Positions 24,795-35,464 of a DNA stretch of 64,000 bases are shown here, piece after piece. The DNA is from Ischnura elegans (Eukaryota > Arthropoda > Insecta > Odonata > Coenagrionidae), in contig NC_060254.1 in the NCBI RefSeq assembly GCF_921293095.1, positions 105,114,917 through 105,178,916 on the forward strand. Direction: 5' to 3'. Numbering within the stretch: the stretch's first letter is position 1; every line of letters starts with the position of its first letter. The notes under the pieces were generated by a model. The model searched no databases. It worked only from the letters and a program-made list of their open reading frames with translations, and had not been told where the DNA came from. Made by a program: the position numbers and the translations under genes.

Positions 24795-25294
24795 CCCAGT
24801 GAGAAATGGGTGGTGGAATCCACGTGGAACCCACGTGGAGATGTAATGTGGATACCACGTGTTTTTGGTCGTGGAATCAACGTGGAACCCAATTGGAAAT
24901 TTGGTGGAAAAATTAAAACAGCAGTAGGTGCTGTCCTAAAACCATTAAAACCTCAACCACTCTATATCTAAACCTTCTATATATGTGTCTATGGTTTTTC
25001 ATGTGCTCTCATGGTTGCCTTTCCACGAATTATATAAAAATAGAATGTGCGATACATTTTCACATAACTAGCGTGGTTTCAGGATGATAAATGACGCAAT
25101 GTCACCAGAGAGTTAAGTTCCACAAATTAGAAATTCTGTTTAACATTTTATGCTAATCACCACAAATCCACTTGAAATCAACGTGGATTCCACGTGGGTC
25201 CAACCACTCAATATCCACCACCACCATATATCCACGAGTCAACGTGGATTCCACGTGGGTTCCACGTGGATTCCACCACCCATTTCTCACTGGG
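24795..25294. mobile_element. Second copy of the 500-bp CACGTG-rich MITE
   Basis: Exactly 500 bp with the same CCCAGTGAGAAATGGG termini as 7027-7526, in the opposite orientation. The paralogous array unit near 21068-21100 reads GATCTACCCTTATTAT across the point of insertion, giving an empty site. Subterminal TGGATTCCACGTGG blocks are retained at both ends. The interior is nearly the same as in the first copy, so both moved recently. Confidence 0.85.
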
Positions 25295-25299
25295 CCCTC

Positions 25300-26670
25300 A
25301 TTATAACTTATATTATTGCTCCTGGAATTTTTTATAAATAGTATGAAAAATTGCCTATGCCAAGTGGCCTATAAATAAAGGTCCATGGAAGACATTTTAT
25401 TTTTTGCTAAAATTCATTTTTAAACCATGTGATTTTTGTGTTATAGAAAATCTTGGCAGTGTTTTATAATGCTACAATTTTTCCACATTTATAGCCATTT
25501 ATTTTATGGAACACGTTTCATGAATACTAATACTTTTATTAAGCATTTTACATAACATTTAACACAATTTCGATTGTACAAAATTTCTGATAAAACTAAA
25601 TGAAGGAAATGGTCAAGTATGTAGTATTGGCATATACGATCAGCTAATGGCAAATCCCCACTCCCTAATATATGTCAATACTTGGAGAGCCATTCCAGAA
25701 TGTTTGGATTGTCAAGTTTCTCTACACTAAATAAAGCCTTTAAAAATGCTTCAGCAGTAGCGACAACAAGTTCCTCCTTCGCTTTCTTTGACTGAGTGAC
25801 TGTGTGTTCAAATTCTTTAATTGCAAACTCAGCACAGTAAAATGTGCTCTGTCTTTCACAAAAAATCCTTCTGAGTTGAATTCACTTACCCTGGTATGAG
25901 CAGTAGCACTAGCTTTTGGAATTTTAAAATTCGTTTCCATCGTTCGATATTTAAAGCTGGAACCACGATAAATAACAGTCCAACTGCAAAACACAACCTC
26001 TCATAATGGTGTTTTCAAACTGAGTGCTGGGTAATTACGGTATTACCGTAGTACTGTATAACTTACAAATTGGCCAAAATATTTCATGTCGTGGGTTCCC
26101 TTTCGATACCCCTCACCCAGGTGTTGAGGGAAGGTAGGACATGCAGCTAGATACAAAAAAATTGCTTAGTTTTGATTACAGCTGTTGCCAGTCGGCCAGG
26201 AAAGGCAGTGAAATAAGTACATGTAACTCAAAATAATTGGATTCATAGAAACGGGAAAAATTATTTCCCATTTATCAATCCTAAAACATGTAGAATGAGG
26301 CTTTCTCACCCGAAGAAATAGATGTTAGATTTGGCCAATGTCAAAATGCTTTCTTTTTGCATTGAAGCTCAGTGGAGATCCGAATATCCGACCGCTTATA
26401 AGGAGAACCCCTCTCCTCCTGTCCTTTCTGTTCCTACCTTCCCTTCCCCAAATGCTAGCACTTTGTGCCTTCAAATAACTATCCGTGTGTATGGATGTCT
26501 TTTAATGAATCGAATCGCTCAGTTGACGGGATGGCACCGTTAACGGTCGCCGTGGTCACCACGACACCCATTTCAATGTGGCCCAGCAGTGCGCCGTTCA
26601 CGGCGTGAAATACAGGCAGTGCTACAGAGAGGCCGCTTTCTGAAGAAATGACTCTTTGCAATCAATAATT
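25300..26670. other. No recognisable gene
   Basis: Sequence between array units. The frames 25740-25994 (minus) and 26322-26543 (plus) have no known motif. A short inverted repeat occurs near 26548-26568 (GTCGCCGTGGTCACCACGAC). Nothing else seen. Confidence 0.4.
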
Positions 26671-27051
26671 TCCCTGCAGATATTATCAGTGTTATTTTAA
26701 AGCACATAAAAACTATACTATGTTAATACCAATATTTGGAGTTATTGTTTCTGCATTCAAATCAAGTTAAACAAAACAGCATGGATTTCCCTGTTAGTGT
26801 TTCTCATATTAGTACATGTTTACATTACGAGAGGGGACCTAACGGTTGAGAGAGGGATCTGCTTTTCCCGTAAAGGGTTCCAAGCAGTGATATTTTCTGA
26901 GTCAGTGTGAGAATCCTGGTCGCCTCTGAGTGCATCTGTTGGTCTTTGGGATTTTTTTGGTTAATCAACTTTTTCCGATAGAGCGAAAAGGTGTGATGGC
27001 TGACTGGCGGGGCGGACATGCGGCAGTGAAGTTTATTTTATTTATTTTTTT

Positions 27052-27690
27052 TGTAGGGGAAAACTCCCGCAGAAACTCTAGTGATGCTTAAAACTGCTTT
27101 TGGGAATAGTAATCTAAGTAAAGCACGTGTCTACGACTGGTTTTCGCATCTCAACAATGGACAGATGTCGATTGATGACCATCCTCATTAAGGGCACCCG
27201 TCAACATCAAGAACGGACGGCAATGTTGCAAAAATCCACTCCCTCATTCAAGAAGATCGTTGCCGAACCATACAAGAACTTTATAGGTATTTTGCAGAGG
27301 TTAAGGGAAACTATCCGGAAAAAAAGGGCTGATCTTTGGCACACAGGTGATTGGTTCTTCCACCATGACAATGTACCCGCCCACACCGCAATGTCCATGA
27401 AGTGGTTTTTGACAAAAAAAGGCATCACGCCAATCGTTCACCCCCACTTTTCACCAGATATTGCCACCTGTTACTCTCTCTACTTCCTAGACTGAAAAGG
27501 GATATTAACGGAAAAGGTTTTGGGACGGTAGGTGAAGTAAAACAAAAATCGGTGTAAGGCCGAAAGAACATTGATTTTAGTGAATTAAAAAATTGTTTTG
27601 AAGTGTCAAAGTAACGATTAGATGAATGAATGTGTTGCAGTCAATGAGGATTACTTGGAAGGTGATAACAATTTATAGAGAAAATATTGA
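27052..27690 (+). pseudogene. mariner-family transposase pseudogene
   Basis: Plus-strand frames encode GKTPAETLVMLKTAFGNSNL, KARVYDWFSHLNNGQMSIDD, GHPSTSRTDGNVAKIHSLIQ (N-terminal DNA-binding helices), then LWHTGDWFFHHDNVPAHTA, HPHFSPDIATCY and further on FGTVGEVKQKSV, RLDECVAVNEDYLEGDN. These are mariner signatures. An in-frame TAA lies near 27188, several frame changes occur, and the central region with the first catalytic Asp is deleted. The third Asp position (SPDLAPxD in the family) is Tyr here. It sits between two blocks of the old tandem array, so it inserted after the array formed. Terminal repeats were not identified. Confidence 0.85.
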
Positions 27691-28496
27691 TTAATGAAAA
27701 AGTTACTGCGCAATTCCCGTTATTTTTGGCTCCCCTCATGTATTATCCAACTAGACCATTCACAATTACTCTTGATGGGAACTCTATGCAGATATTTTTT
27801 ATTATGAGCACCTTATTTGGGTCAGATTTCAGAATTCACAATCATCTTGAACTTCAAACTATTCATTTCTTATCCCTAAACTATGTCTTAGTATGAGGGC
27901 TGGAATGTCTTTTTGAATGTCACATTACGGGTTTTACAAATATATGTATCTAAAGATGAGGTATTAAAATCTCAGGGAAATATTTAAATAAAGTTCACTT
28001 CAAAATCTTCAATGCACTAATATGCTAATATACTAGTATGTTTTATAACGCTCACAGGGAATGGTTGCATGTAACTTGCTCTCCTAGATTTTAGTGACAA
28101 GATTAAACAGTGGCATTTACCAGGACCTACGTCACCCTGGGCTTCCCAGGCAACTACACAGGGTGGCGTAGCTAGGGGGCAACCAAACGCCCAAACAGCA
28201 AAATTAAATTGTTTTCCAATTTTAAAATTTTTTATTTTCTATTCTATCTCATGGTGTAAATTTATTTTTATTTTTGCGGAAGAAAAGGTAGACTTTGTGA
28301 AAAAAAACTCATAAAGTTTCATGGCTATTATCCATGTATATAATAAAAATATATCACTGCCACTCATATTATGTTGGTTCTTGAAAAATATAAGTCTATT
28401 AAACTATTTGGATTAAAATGTTCTTATTACCTCCGAAAATGCTCTCTGGTATTTCTTTTTAACAAAAAATGTACACTGCATTATACACAAAAGAGG

Positions 28497-28822
28497 TGAT
28501 GCTACACAATGGCTCAGGGAGGGGTCAGGCTTTGGAGGATAGACCCCTTCCGCCCCGAATTCAGAGAAAATTTTTAATTAATTTCATTTTACTTACTTAA
28601 TTGCATTGATATTAAGTATGGAAAAGTGTAAGGATCGATAGAATATCCCTGAGAAAGCTGTAAACCTCACCATTTTGAACCATTTACATATCTTAAAATT
28701 TTCTGGGGGAGGTCCCGGCACCACCGGCTTACAATGGAAGGCATTCCATACCATCCAGATCCCACAGCATTGATTGTCCCCTCTAAAATTCCCCTGTCCT
28801 TAATTCCTAGCTGTACCCCTTT
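28497..28822. mobile_element. Diverged member of the CAGTGGCGCAGC hAT MITE family
   Basis: Shares TTAATTTCATTTTACT, GCTGTAAACCTCACCATTTT, GAACCATTTACAT and the right end TTAATTCCTAGCTG with 3227-3551 and 4306-4591. The termini are eroded and no target duplication is visible. Confidence 0.55.
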
Positions 28823-28948
28823 CCCCGGACCACTTAATTGGTATATGTAATTGAGGGGTATTCCATACCAAACCCCCCTTAGTAGGGCAACACAACATCA
28901 GTTTGCTCTGCGTTTTCCCTTGTGCAGGCCCTGGTATTGATGTACAAG

Positions 28949-29839
28949 TCATTTATATTTTGACCGTAACAAAGATAAGAGTGCTATCCACAAGCATTCT
29001 TGTTCTTTTCCGAATCCAATCAATTCCGCATTACAATATTTGAGTGCTCCAATTTTGGGGATTTGATGGATTTTAGGGTGTTTGCAGATTATAAAGCATA
29101 CAAGCCTCAAAGTCTCAAAGTCTGGATCTACAGGCTTTATAGTTGTGTTCGCTAGTTTCCTTGTGTTCACCCATCCCTATTTCCTTTGATGCCAAACGTC
29201 GGGTTGAATCGACGAGCATTTTCATACGCAAACGACCTGATGCCGGCTATAGCTGACATGGGGGAAGGAAGGTGACTGGTGAGATAGCTGTGGTCGTATG
29301 CATTCTGGCCCTGCCAGAGACCCAACTTAGGGAGACCTTAGGGCCACTGCACCGTAATTAAGCCCGACCCTCCCCTTATGGGATCTGCTTTTATCCCACT
29401 CCACAATGTTGATTGTAATGCATTTACGTACATGAGTAGGCAAAAAATGTCTTGTGAACGCATAAATCAGCTAAAGGTTTGCGCCGAGTGCATTTAAATG
29501 GGTTTATTATAGTATCCTTTGTGTTATGTTTTCACTTAGGGCGTGTCAAGAGGTGTGCCTACGCGGCAGGATGACCAGCAACAGAAATTGCATGATGTCG
29601 TACATGTGACATAAAACAAGCTAATGCAAAAACAACAAGAAAAAGGACAGGTGGGATACAACAAGAAGAGGAACTAAGGCGTTTTGGTAGGATGAGAAGT
29701 ACTTGTGTACTAACTTGGGTAGCAATCTGTGCAGCCATGGTAATGCGCATAGCAGACAGACAAATAGACATCCACTTCTAAATATATGTAGAAGATGGTT
29801 AGCTAGATTTATAAAATCCCTTCTTACCTTTTATAGGAG
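28949..29839. other. No recognisable gene; dispersed-repeat copy at 29190-29370
   Basis: Contains the second copy of the 21480-21740 repeat. Short frames on either side have no known motif. Confidence 0.4.
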
Positions 29840-29847
29840 GAATAGGG

Positions 29848-30097
29848 CAGGGGCGCAGCTAAGGACAAAGGCTGGGGGGTGGGTTTAGGCGCAGCTATAA
29901 TACTTTGGGGTGTGGGGGTATTGCATAACCGCCTTAAGATTAATGGTGTAAAATGGCGACCATTACGGTTTTCTGAGGGATATGTGATTAATCCTAATAC
30001 TATCCTATAAGTAATACAAATCCATTAAGTAAAATGGATTAAACTTAAAAATTTCTCTGAGCTCTGGAGGGGTTTTATCCCCCACGCTGCGCCACTG
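29848..30097. mobile_element. hAT MITE, perfect 8-bp duplication
   Basis: Starts CAGGGGCGCAGCTAAG and ends CGCTGCGCCACTG, inverted relative to each other. GAATAGGG is duplicated exactly at 29840-29847 and 30098-30105. The interior is the reverse complement of 4306-4591. A 250-bp non-autonomous hAT. Confidence 0.85.
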
Positions 30098-30105
30098 GAA
30101 TAGGG

Positions 30106-31400
30106 GATGCTCAATTGAGTATTGAGTTTAATTCTCAATTGAATTGCGGTGGAATGATTAGAATGGTGGAAAGTATTTCAATCTTGTTAGAATCTAAGAG
30201 TGAGGGATCCATACTTATTCTAGGAATTAAGGTACAGCAATTCCAATGGAAAACCTTGAAAATGTCATATACCTCTGGGTGGTTGGCCGCCGACATGCCA
30301 GGGAGTTGTCCTTGATGTTATGGCCCTGAAATAGTGAAGGCATATAATTGTAGATAAACCTCATTTATTGATGAAAATTAGAACTGTGTGACATCTTAAG
30401 ATAACAGAAAAAATGTTATTCTAGACCTAACGTTGTGTGTTTTTAATGTAATAACCACTATTATCCAAGATTATTACAAGTTTTTCCAAGAGAACTTTAC
30501 ATTTTTTAGAATAAGGGTGTTCATAGGGGAGAATTCTTGTATTCAGAAATGTACTATGGGAGACATAAGTGATAATTACATAGGGGTCAGTGTTTGCCAA
30601 TATCAATACCACCATGGGAATAGATTATCCCACAGCAAGGTACTATTGTTTTCAATAATTTGTTGAAAACCACACATCCAATTTTCCTATCAGGGCCAGA
30701 CCAGTAAAACTTGGATAGCTGGCATACAAGGCTAATTGCACCCAAGGTCAAGGATGTGACGGAACTAGCAAAATTGGAGTCAAAGTATATGCGATGTGAG
30801 CAAAGTCTGGAAACGAGCACGTAGTCTCGTAGCTGATACTATTGCTATCATCATTGATTCATAACTAATTATATTCAAATGTGAGTTTGCACAGACTACT
30901 CTGAGTGCTTGAAGGAGCTTTGCAGCAGCCTGAAACTATGTACAGTGTCGTTAACCTCAGCTTCAATATCAGTGTGGCAATAGAAATGTAATTTAATTAA
31001 TTATGAATTAATTTGATTAAAATCCTGTTACTTCTCCTTGTTTAAAAGTGATAAGTGCCATGGAAATTGAATTTTCAATGGAAATAAAGTACATCCAAAT
31101 GAATGTTACTTCCAGAATCAGTTAATGAGCAATCTTCCCAGCTATAGAAAAAGGAAAGCAGTCCAATGATCCGTGATTCTCCTATCCTAATAGGCAAGTT
31201 AAGAGGCAGAATATCACTCATGTTTGAATGGTGGCAGGAATGGATCCAGATTGCAGGGGGAGGCACTCCTTTACATTGAGAGGAATCAAAACATCTGGGA
31301 GTCTACCATTTCAATCCTGTTGGCATTTGCATGAGGTGGAAATCTCTCTAGCTTACGTCCACACCAATACTTCTAGGCACACAAACATACGATACATTCA
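30106..31400. other. No recognisable gene
   Basis: AT-rich; several overlapping short frames on both strands (for example 30427-30820) that shadow each other and carry no motif. Confidence 0.4.
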
Positions 31401-31405
31401 CTTAC

Positions 31406-31932
31406 CTCTTGAGGTGGGACTTTGGGCCTCGCCGCGGGTCACAGGTGGTCTTGATGGCGGTAAAACCTCCCGTCCCCATCGGGATGGTTCCGCGACGCTC
31501 TCTGTCCCAGGGCCTGGCGGACAAGATCTTCAATCCGTCTCTCTATAACCCCCACCATCCAGTCAATTTCAATTGTAATAGACGCTATATCCAGAATTAT
31601 GTTGTTATACTGTTGCATGAATTCTTCAACTGAGGGACGGTGGAGGTGGGGCCCTGGAAAGTCTTCCACCCCCCTGGCAGGGCCCTGTTGTTCAACATTG
31701 AGGTCTTCCCATGGGTCTTCTACTAGGCCTTCTTCTCCCGGAGGAGGAGAGGCGGTTGGTGAAGGGCGGCCCTCCTCCGGGGGCAATGGGGACGTGGCTA
31801 TCGGCATCTCTGCAGTTTCATCTGACGTCGCTGTTTGCGGCAATGCCACGTCAGCCCCTGAAGTCTCCAACTCCTCCGGGATAGGGCCCTCGGCGGCCAA
31901 TTCCTCCACCTCTTTGCGTCCTAGGCATCTGC
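31406..31932 (-). CDS. Candidate spliced exon encoding a Pro/Glu-rich segment
   Basis: On the minus strand a TTCCTCTCTATAATAG acceptor ends at 31933 and an AAGAG/GTAAGTG donor begins at 31405. Between them a frame ends at a TGA at 31439-31441. It encodes an acidic, proline-rich stretch (for example EEGRPSPTASPPPGEEG, LVEDPWEDLNVEQQGP) and then an amphipathic segment (EEFMQQYNNIILDIASITIE, IEDLVRQALGQRAS). The GC content is clearly above its surroundings. No known family was recognised. The frame also continues through the proposed acceptor to about 31985, so the exon start is uncertain. It could be the last coding exon of a minus-strand gene, or TE-derived. Confidence 0.35.
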
Positions 31933-32339
31933 CTATTATAGAGAGGAATCCTTCTTGATCACAAATAAATTTGGGCCCATTTCATTCCCACCCCATAGAT
32001 TTTGCTATCAAAATGGATTAGTTAATGACACTTGTAGACTATGCAGGATAGAGAAAGATCGTTTAATTTGATTGTATAATTAGAAGAATTGGAGAAGAAG
32101 CATTCACCTGGGTTCCTCATGGGGAATCTAAGTGAACAGTTGGGCATTAGGGACCCTAAGTGTCTTATATGTGTAACACTTAGTGAGGTTATCAAGGCTC
32201 TATTGCACCCTTGCAATGCCAAGGACCCATCTACTTCACTTGGGAATCAATCCAGTTACCACTCCGTACTAACTTACAAAAATTCCATAGCTCTAAAATA
32301 CTACTACTAGAGTACTACACACATCTCATAGTTTTTTAT

Positions 32340-32600
32340 TTCTTAGCTTAATGTTTGTCCTAGCCTCCTCTCTTTTTCTGCATACTAATATTCTTCTCTG
32401 TCTCGGCTATGACTGCTATGCCGTCAGCGAATCATAGCATAGTTTTTTTCTCCGTTAATATTGACACTCAAAGCCTTCTCCTTCTAATCATCTAAAATTA
32501 TAAGGTTTTCTTCATCCCTTACCTGTTTGATTACTGCTATCTTCATAGACGCCTTAAACTTCTTCATCCTATAGTAGTCCGTCGTAGGTATGCGTTAACG
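32340..32600 (-). pseudogene. LINE reverse-transcriptase fragment (motif C region)
   Basis: The minus strand encodes NINGEKNYAMI and, after a frame change, FADGIAVIAETEKNISMQ, centred on 32420-32431. This is the FADD catalytic motif of non-LTR reverse transcriptases with the second Asp changed to Gly. The rest is too decayed to assign. It is on the same strand as the LINE pieces at 17.0 and 51-52.5 kb. Confidence 0.65.
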
Positions 32601-33300
32601 TGTACCACTACGGAATCTACCGGCTTAGTCTCTAGCTTTACCATAATTTTCCTTTTATTTAGGACGGGACCTTTTTCCCTAAATTTCGATCGTATGCCCC
32701 TTATCTCTTACATAATTAATGGAAGGAGGAATATTTCTCGTAGTTTTTCAAAGAAATTAGTAAAGGCATTAGAAATAAATTATCCCCTACGAAATTAAAG
32801 CGGGCCAAATGTTGGCAAAGTCGAATTCATTAGTTCGTAATCCAACATAGCTTAGTCCCTAGAAGATACATTGAATGAATCACACACCAATTGTACTTTG
32901 AAGATGTTGTTATAACATTGAAATCTAGGTCACAATAACTTTTCTTATAATCGTATTGCAAGTGTTTCATTCAATATGGAAAAATTCCGCTCAATCGCGT
33001 TTGAATCTTCGGATTTTATTTGTAAGTTGAATTAAGTATATGCTTTTATGCACAGCGTTTGAAAATCATTAATCATTCTACCAAATTAAGTTGTTAAGCA
33101 TGGAACGGAAACTAAATATTATCATCTACCGTACAGTGGTTAGAGTAATTTGTGAAAGAGTATATTCCAGCGTCACATTCAAAAGGTTTTGTGCTCTTAC
33201 TCATACAAAGTACTGCATCAAACAAGTAACTTTGTATGCAGTCACGCGCGCGAGTGCATAGTTAAATACACCAAGTATGATATTCGGCATGAAAAAATCA
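32601..33300. other. No recognisable gene
   Basis: AT-rich sequence between the LINE fragment and the tRNA-like cluster; no motif recognised. Confidence 0.4.
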
Positions 33301-33303
33301 TTT

Positions 33304-33378
33304 GGCTAACCTGGGAATCGAACCCGGATATCCCCGATGATCGGTAAAATATGCTACTAATTATACCACAAAGCCACC
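33304..33378 (-). repeat. tRNA-like sequence (SINE head or tRNA pseudogene)
   Basis: On the minus strand it starts GGTGGCTTTGTGGTATAATT and contains GGGTTCGATTCCC, a good internal promoter B box, at about tRNA spacing (75 nt). The acceptor stem pairs poorly, so it is not a functional tRNA. Likely a SINE head. Confidence 0.5.
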
Positions 33379-33439
33379 TTTTTACTTGAATATGAGAATC
33401 TCTTTTTCCTTGTGACTAAGATTCGCCTAGAAAAAAAAT

Positions 33440-33514
33440 TACTTGGTAATGTAACTTGTGTAACATAACTGACCGGCAAACGGGAGGATCTGGGTTCGAA
33501 TCCCGGTTAAGCGA
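33440..33514 (+). repeat. tRNA-like sequence with B box
   Basis: TCTGGGTTCGAATCCCGG forms a perfect T arm and matches the B-box consensus. The upstream half does not fold as a tRNA. A second A-box-like piece, GGTGGCCTGAGTGGTAGAG, occurs at about 33685-33703. Likely tRNA-derived SINE debris. Confidence 0.45.
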
Positions 33515-33948
33515 AATGTTTTTTTCGTGGCAATTAACAGTCTTGGTATATATGTGTCCTCATTCATGTTAAATAATAGTGGTGTATAAGAACTAAAATT
33601 CCCTTCGAAATTAAAAAGAAATGGGTAACATGTCAAGTACGAGACCTGACTTCAGTGCAGTTTACATCCCCGGAAGGGTCATACGGTGGCCTGAGTGGTA
33701 GAGAAAAATTGATCTTGTAATGCTCCTCAGAAATTTTAACTTCTTCCCAAGGCGGAGATGTTAGTATTGAAGAATTTTTAATGAAATTACATTTTGTTGT
33801 CATAAACTTCTAGAAGCATCATTATGCAGAAAACTTTCTACAGTTACACTTAATGAGTCTACCTGATGTTTTCAAGTAGGCTTCTTTGGAGATTGTGATG
33901 ATATTTAGTGATTTTTTCGGGTATTCTTCCGCATTTATCCATTTTGTA

Positions 33949-33990
33949 GGACAATATTTCGCCAACGTTCCAGTTGGCTTCCTCAGGTCC
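33949..33990 (-). ncRNA. Hammerhead-like motif in PLE 3' region, strong stem
   Basis: On the minus strand CCTGAGGAA is followed by GCCAAC, a six-base loop and GTTGGC (six perfect pairs), then GAAATATT. The order CTGANGA, stem, GAAA is the hammerhead core, with one extra A before the stem, as in the other PLE in this window. Confidence 0.45.
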
Positions 33991-34320
33991 ACTGAACTGA
34001 CGATGCAGAAAGTTGTTCATCTTATAAACACCCCGTTTGCTGCCTTTTTTGTGGAGGTGTGCCCTGATTGGTCAGGATCTTTGAAGACCCTTTTCCACGC
34101 GCTGGCGAGATTGTAGCCGTCTTCACGGTTGAAGTTCTTCGTTGTTTTGGCGATCTCAATTGCCTCCCTGGTTATTCTCGGGAAGTAGCGGCCTTCTTTG
34201 TACAAAAGAGAGGCGTCGTCAAAGCCAATATTGTGCGTCGGTCCACTCCATTGGTGTTCCGCCGCCGCTGACTGGGTGAAATGTCTATTTTTTACGTGCC
34301 TTCTGTGCTCTTCCCTGATA

Positions 34321-35464
34321 AAAATAAACTCCACCATGGTGGGTTAAGGAAGGGTAAAGGAAGGGTAGTAGCCTTCATGGTGGGTAATTACCCTTGCACA
34401 ACCCACGCCCTACCCACTATTAAGGGGAAGGGAAGGATAGAAAAATCCTTCGTCTACCCTTCCTTGGGACTTTGCATTTATAACTGAGGAAAACATATCG
34501 ACATTGCCTCCTCAGCTACTTTCACCTGCTAAAGAGCATTGAGTTCTGTACAAGAACGTAAGCAGTCTTTGAATCGTACCCTCCGCCCCCCGAAATATAA
34601 AAACACAATCATTTTCCTTCATAAAAGAAAACAAAATATTGACAAATAATGAATTTAAAAATATTTCTTTAACTATTGAAGTTTTTTCGATCATGAAAAG
34701 TGTTGGAATTATTTGAAAACCCAATACTTAGTATCCTGTTTTTCAAAAATTTCCCCACCCGGTTTTGGTCAACCCCCCCGAACGAAATTCCTGGTAACGC
34801 CACTGTACACAATAGATTATATAATTGTGTGAAAAAAGCTCAGTTAGAAGTTCTTTCATTCACATTTTTAGGATGTAACCTATTTGTGTGGCTGACAATG
34901 GGACATGGGGGGAGTGATGTTCGGTATTTGTATGCCGATCTTATTCTCTGAAACGAAATGAGTGTGGTTGATAAATGTCACAGCTTTCTTCCACATAGAC
35001 TCAGGTGCGAATCTCATCTTAAATTTTGTAGTATATGATCCGTTGAGAAGCCTTTCCTAAGTACTACTTCGATAGCCAAGGTTGTTAAGGTACTAGTTTT
35101 TCATCCTCATATATGTAGGTTCTGGGTTCAAGACCATGTTCGGTCAATTTTTTTCTGTCTTATAATTTTAGAAATCACTGTTATAATTCATCCCCATTAG
35201 TTTAATTTAGTTGCTTAGCGATTTTTTTTAAATTTTCATGTTAATTTATGGATTTTTAGTTTTTATATTAGTCCTACCCTTCCTGTACCCTTCGTTGAGG
35301 CTGGCAGAACCCTTCCCTTACACTCCAGGAAGGAGAGGGCCTACCCACCAATGTTCTAAAATACCCTTCGTGTACCGTTGCTGAAAGTTATAGGAAGGGT
35401 ACACCTATCCTTCCCTTACCCTCATTGGAGGGTAGACCTCCCCACAATGGAGGAGTTTATTTTA
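34321..35464. mobile_element. TA-target MITE inserted in the PLE endonuclease
   Basis: TA dinucleotides at 34319-34320 and 35465-35466 flank inverted ends: the left reads AAAATAAACTCCACCATGGT, the right on the other strand AAAATAAACTCCTCCATTGT. Host coding sequence continues in frame across the empty site, which supports the boundaries (within about 2 bp). The TA target fits the Tc1/mariner superfamily. Subterminal regions are rich in GGAAGGGTA-type blocks. The interior contains a tRNA-like sequence at about 35066-35142. Confidence 0.7.
35066..35142 (+). repeat. tRNA-like sequence inside the TA-target MITE
   Basis: TAGCCAAGGTTGTTAAGGTA resembles an A box and its surroundings, and CTGGGTTCAAGACC resembles a B box about 45 nt downstream. 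Together they look like a tRNA-Ser/Leu-type relic or SINE head carried in the MITE. Confidence 0.45.

Larger units (their letters stand above)
19372..28100. repeat. Old tandem array of noncoding units, heavily decayed
   Basis: Several blocks recur in the same orientation. A block with CATACCATTTTGATGATCTG occurs near 19372, 20926, 22440, 24303 and 24625. A block with ATGTATTTCCCTGTTAGT near 19875, 23215 and 26790. A block with TATTATCCAACTAGACCAT near 20489, 23449 and 27738. A block with AAGCTATCATAGCATA near 20785, 24175 and 24490. A block with GCCTTGAGGGAATC near 19600, 22340 and 22930. The main period is roughly 3.3-4.3 kb with internal duplications. Different TEs have hit each copy. No coding frame is conserved between units. 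Confidence 0.75.

Noticed and set aside
27207-27428. Minus-strand frame of 73 residues
   Set aside because: Antisense shadow of the mariner transposase.
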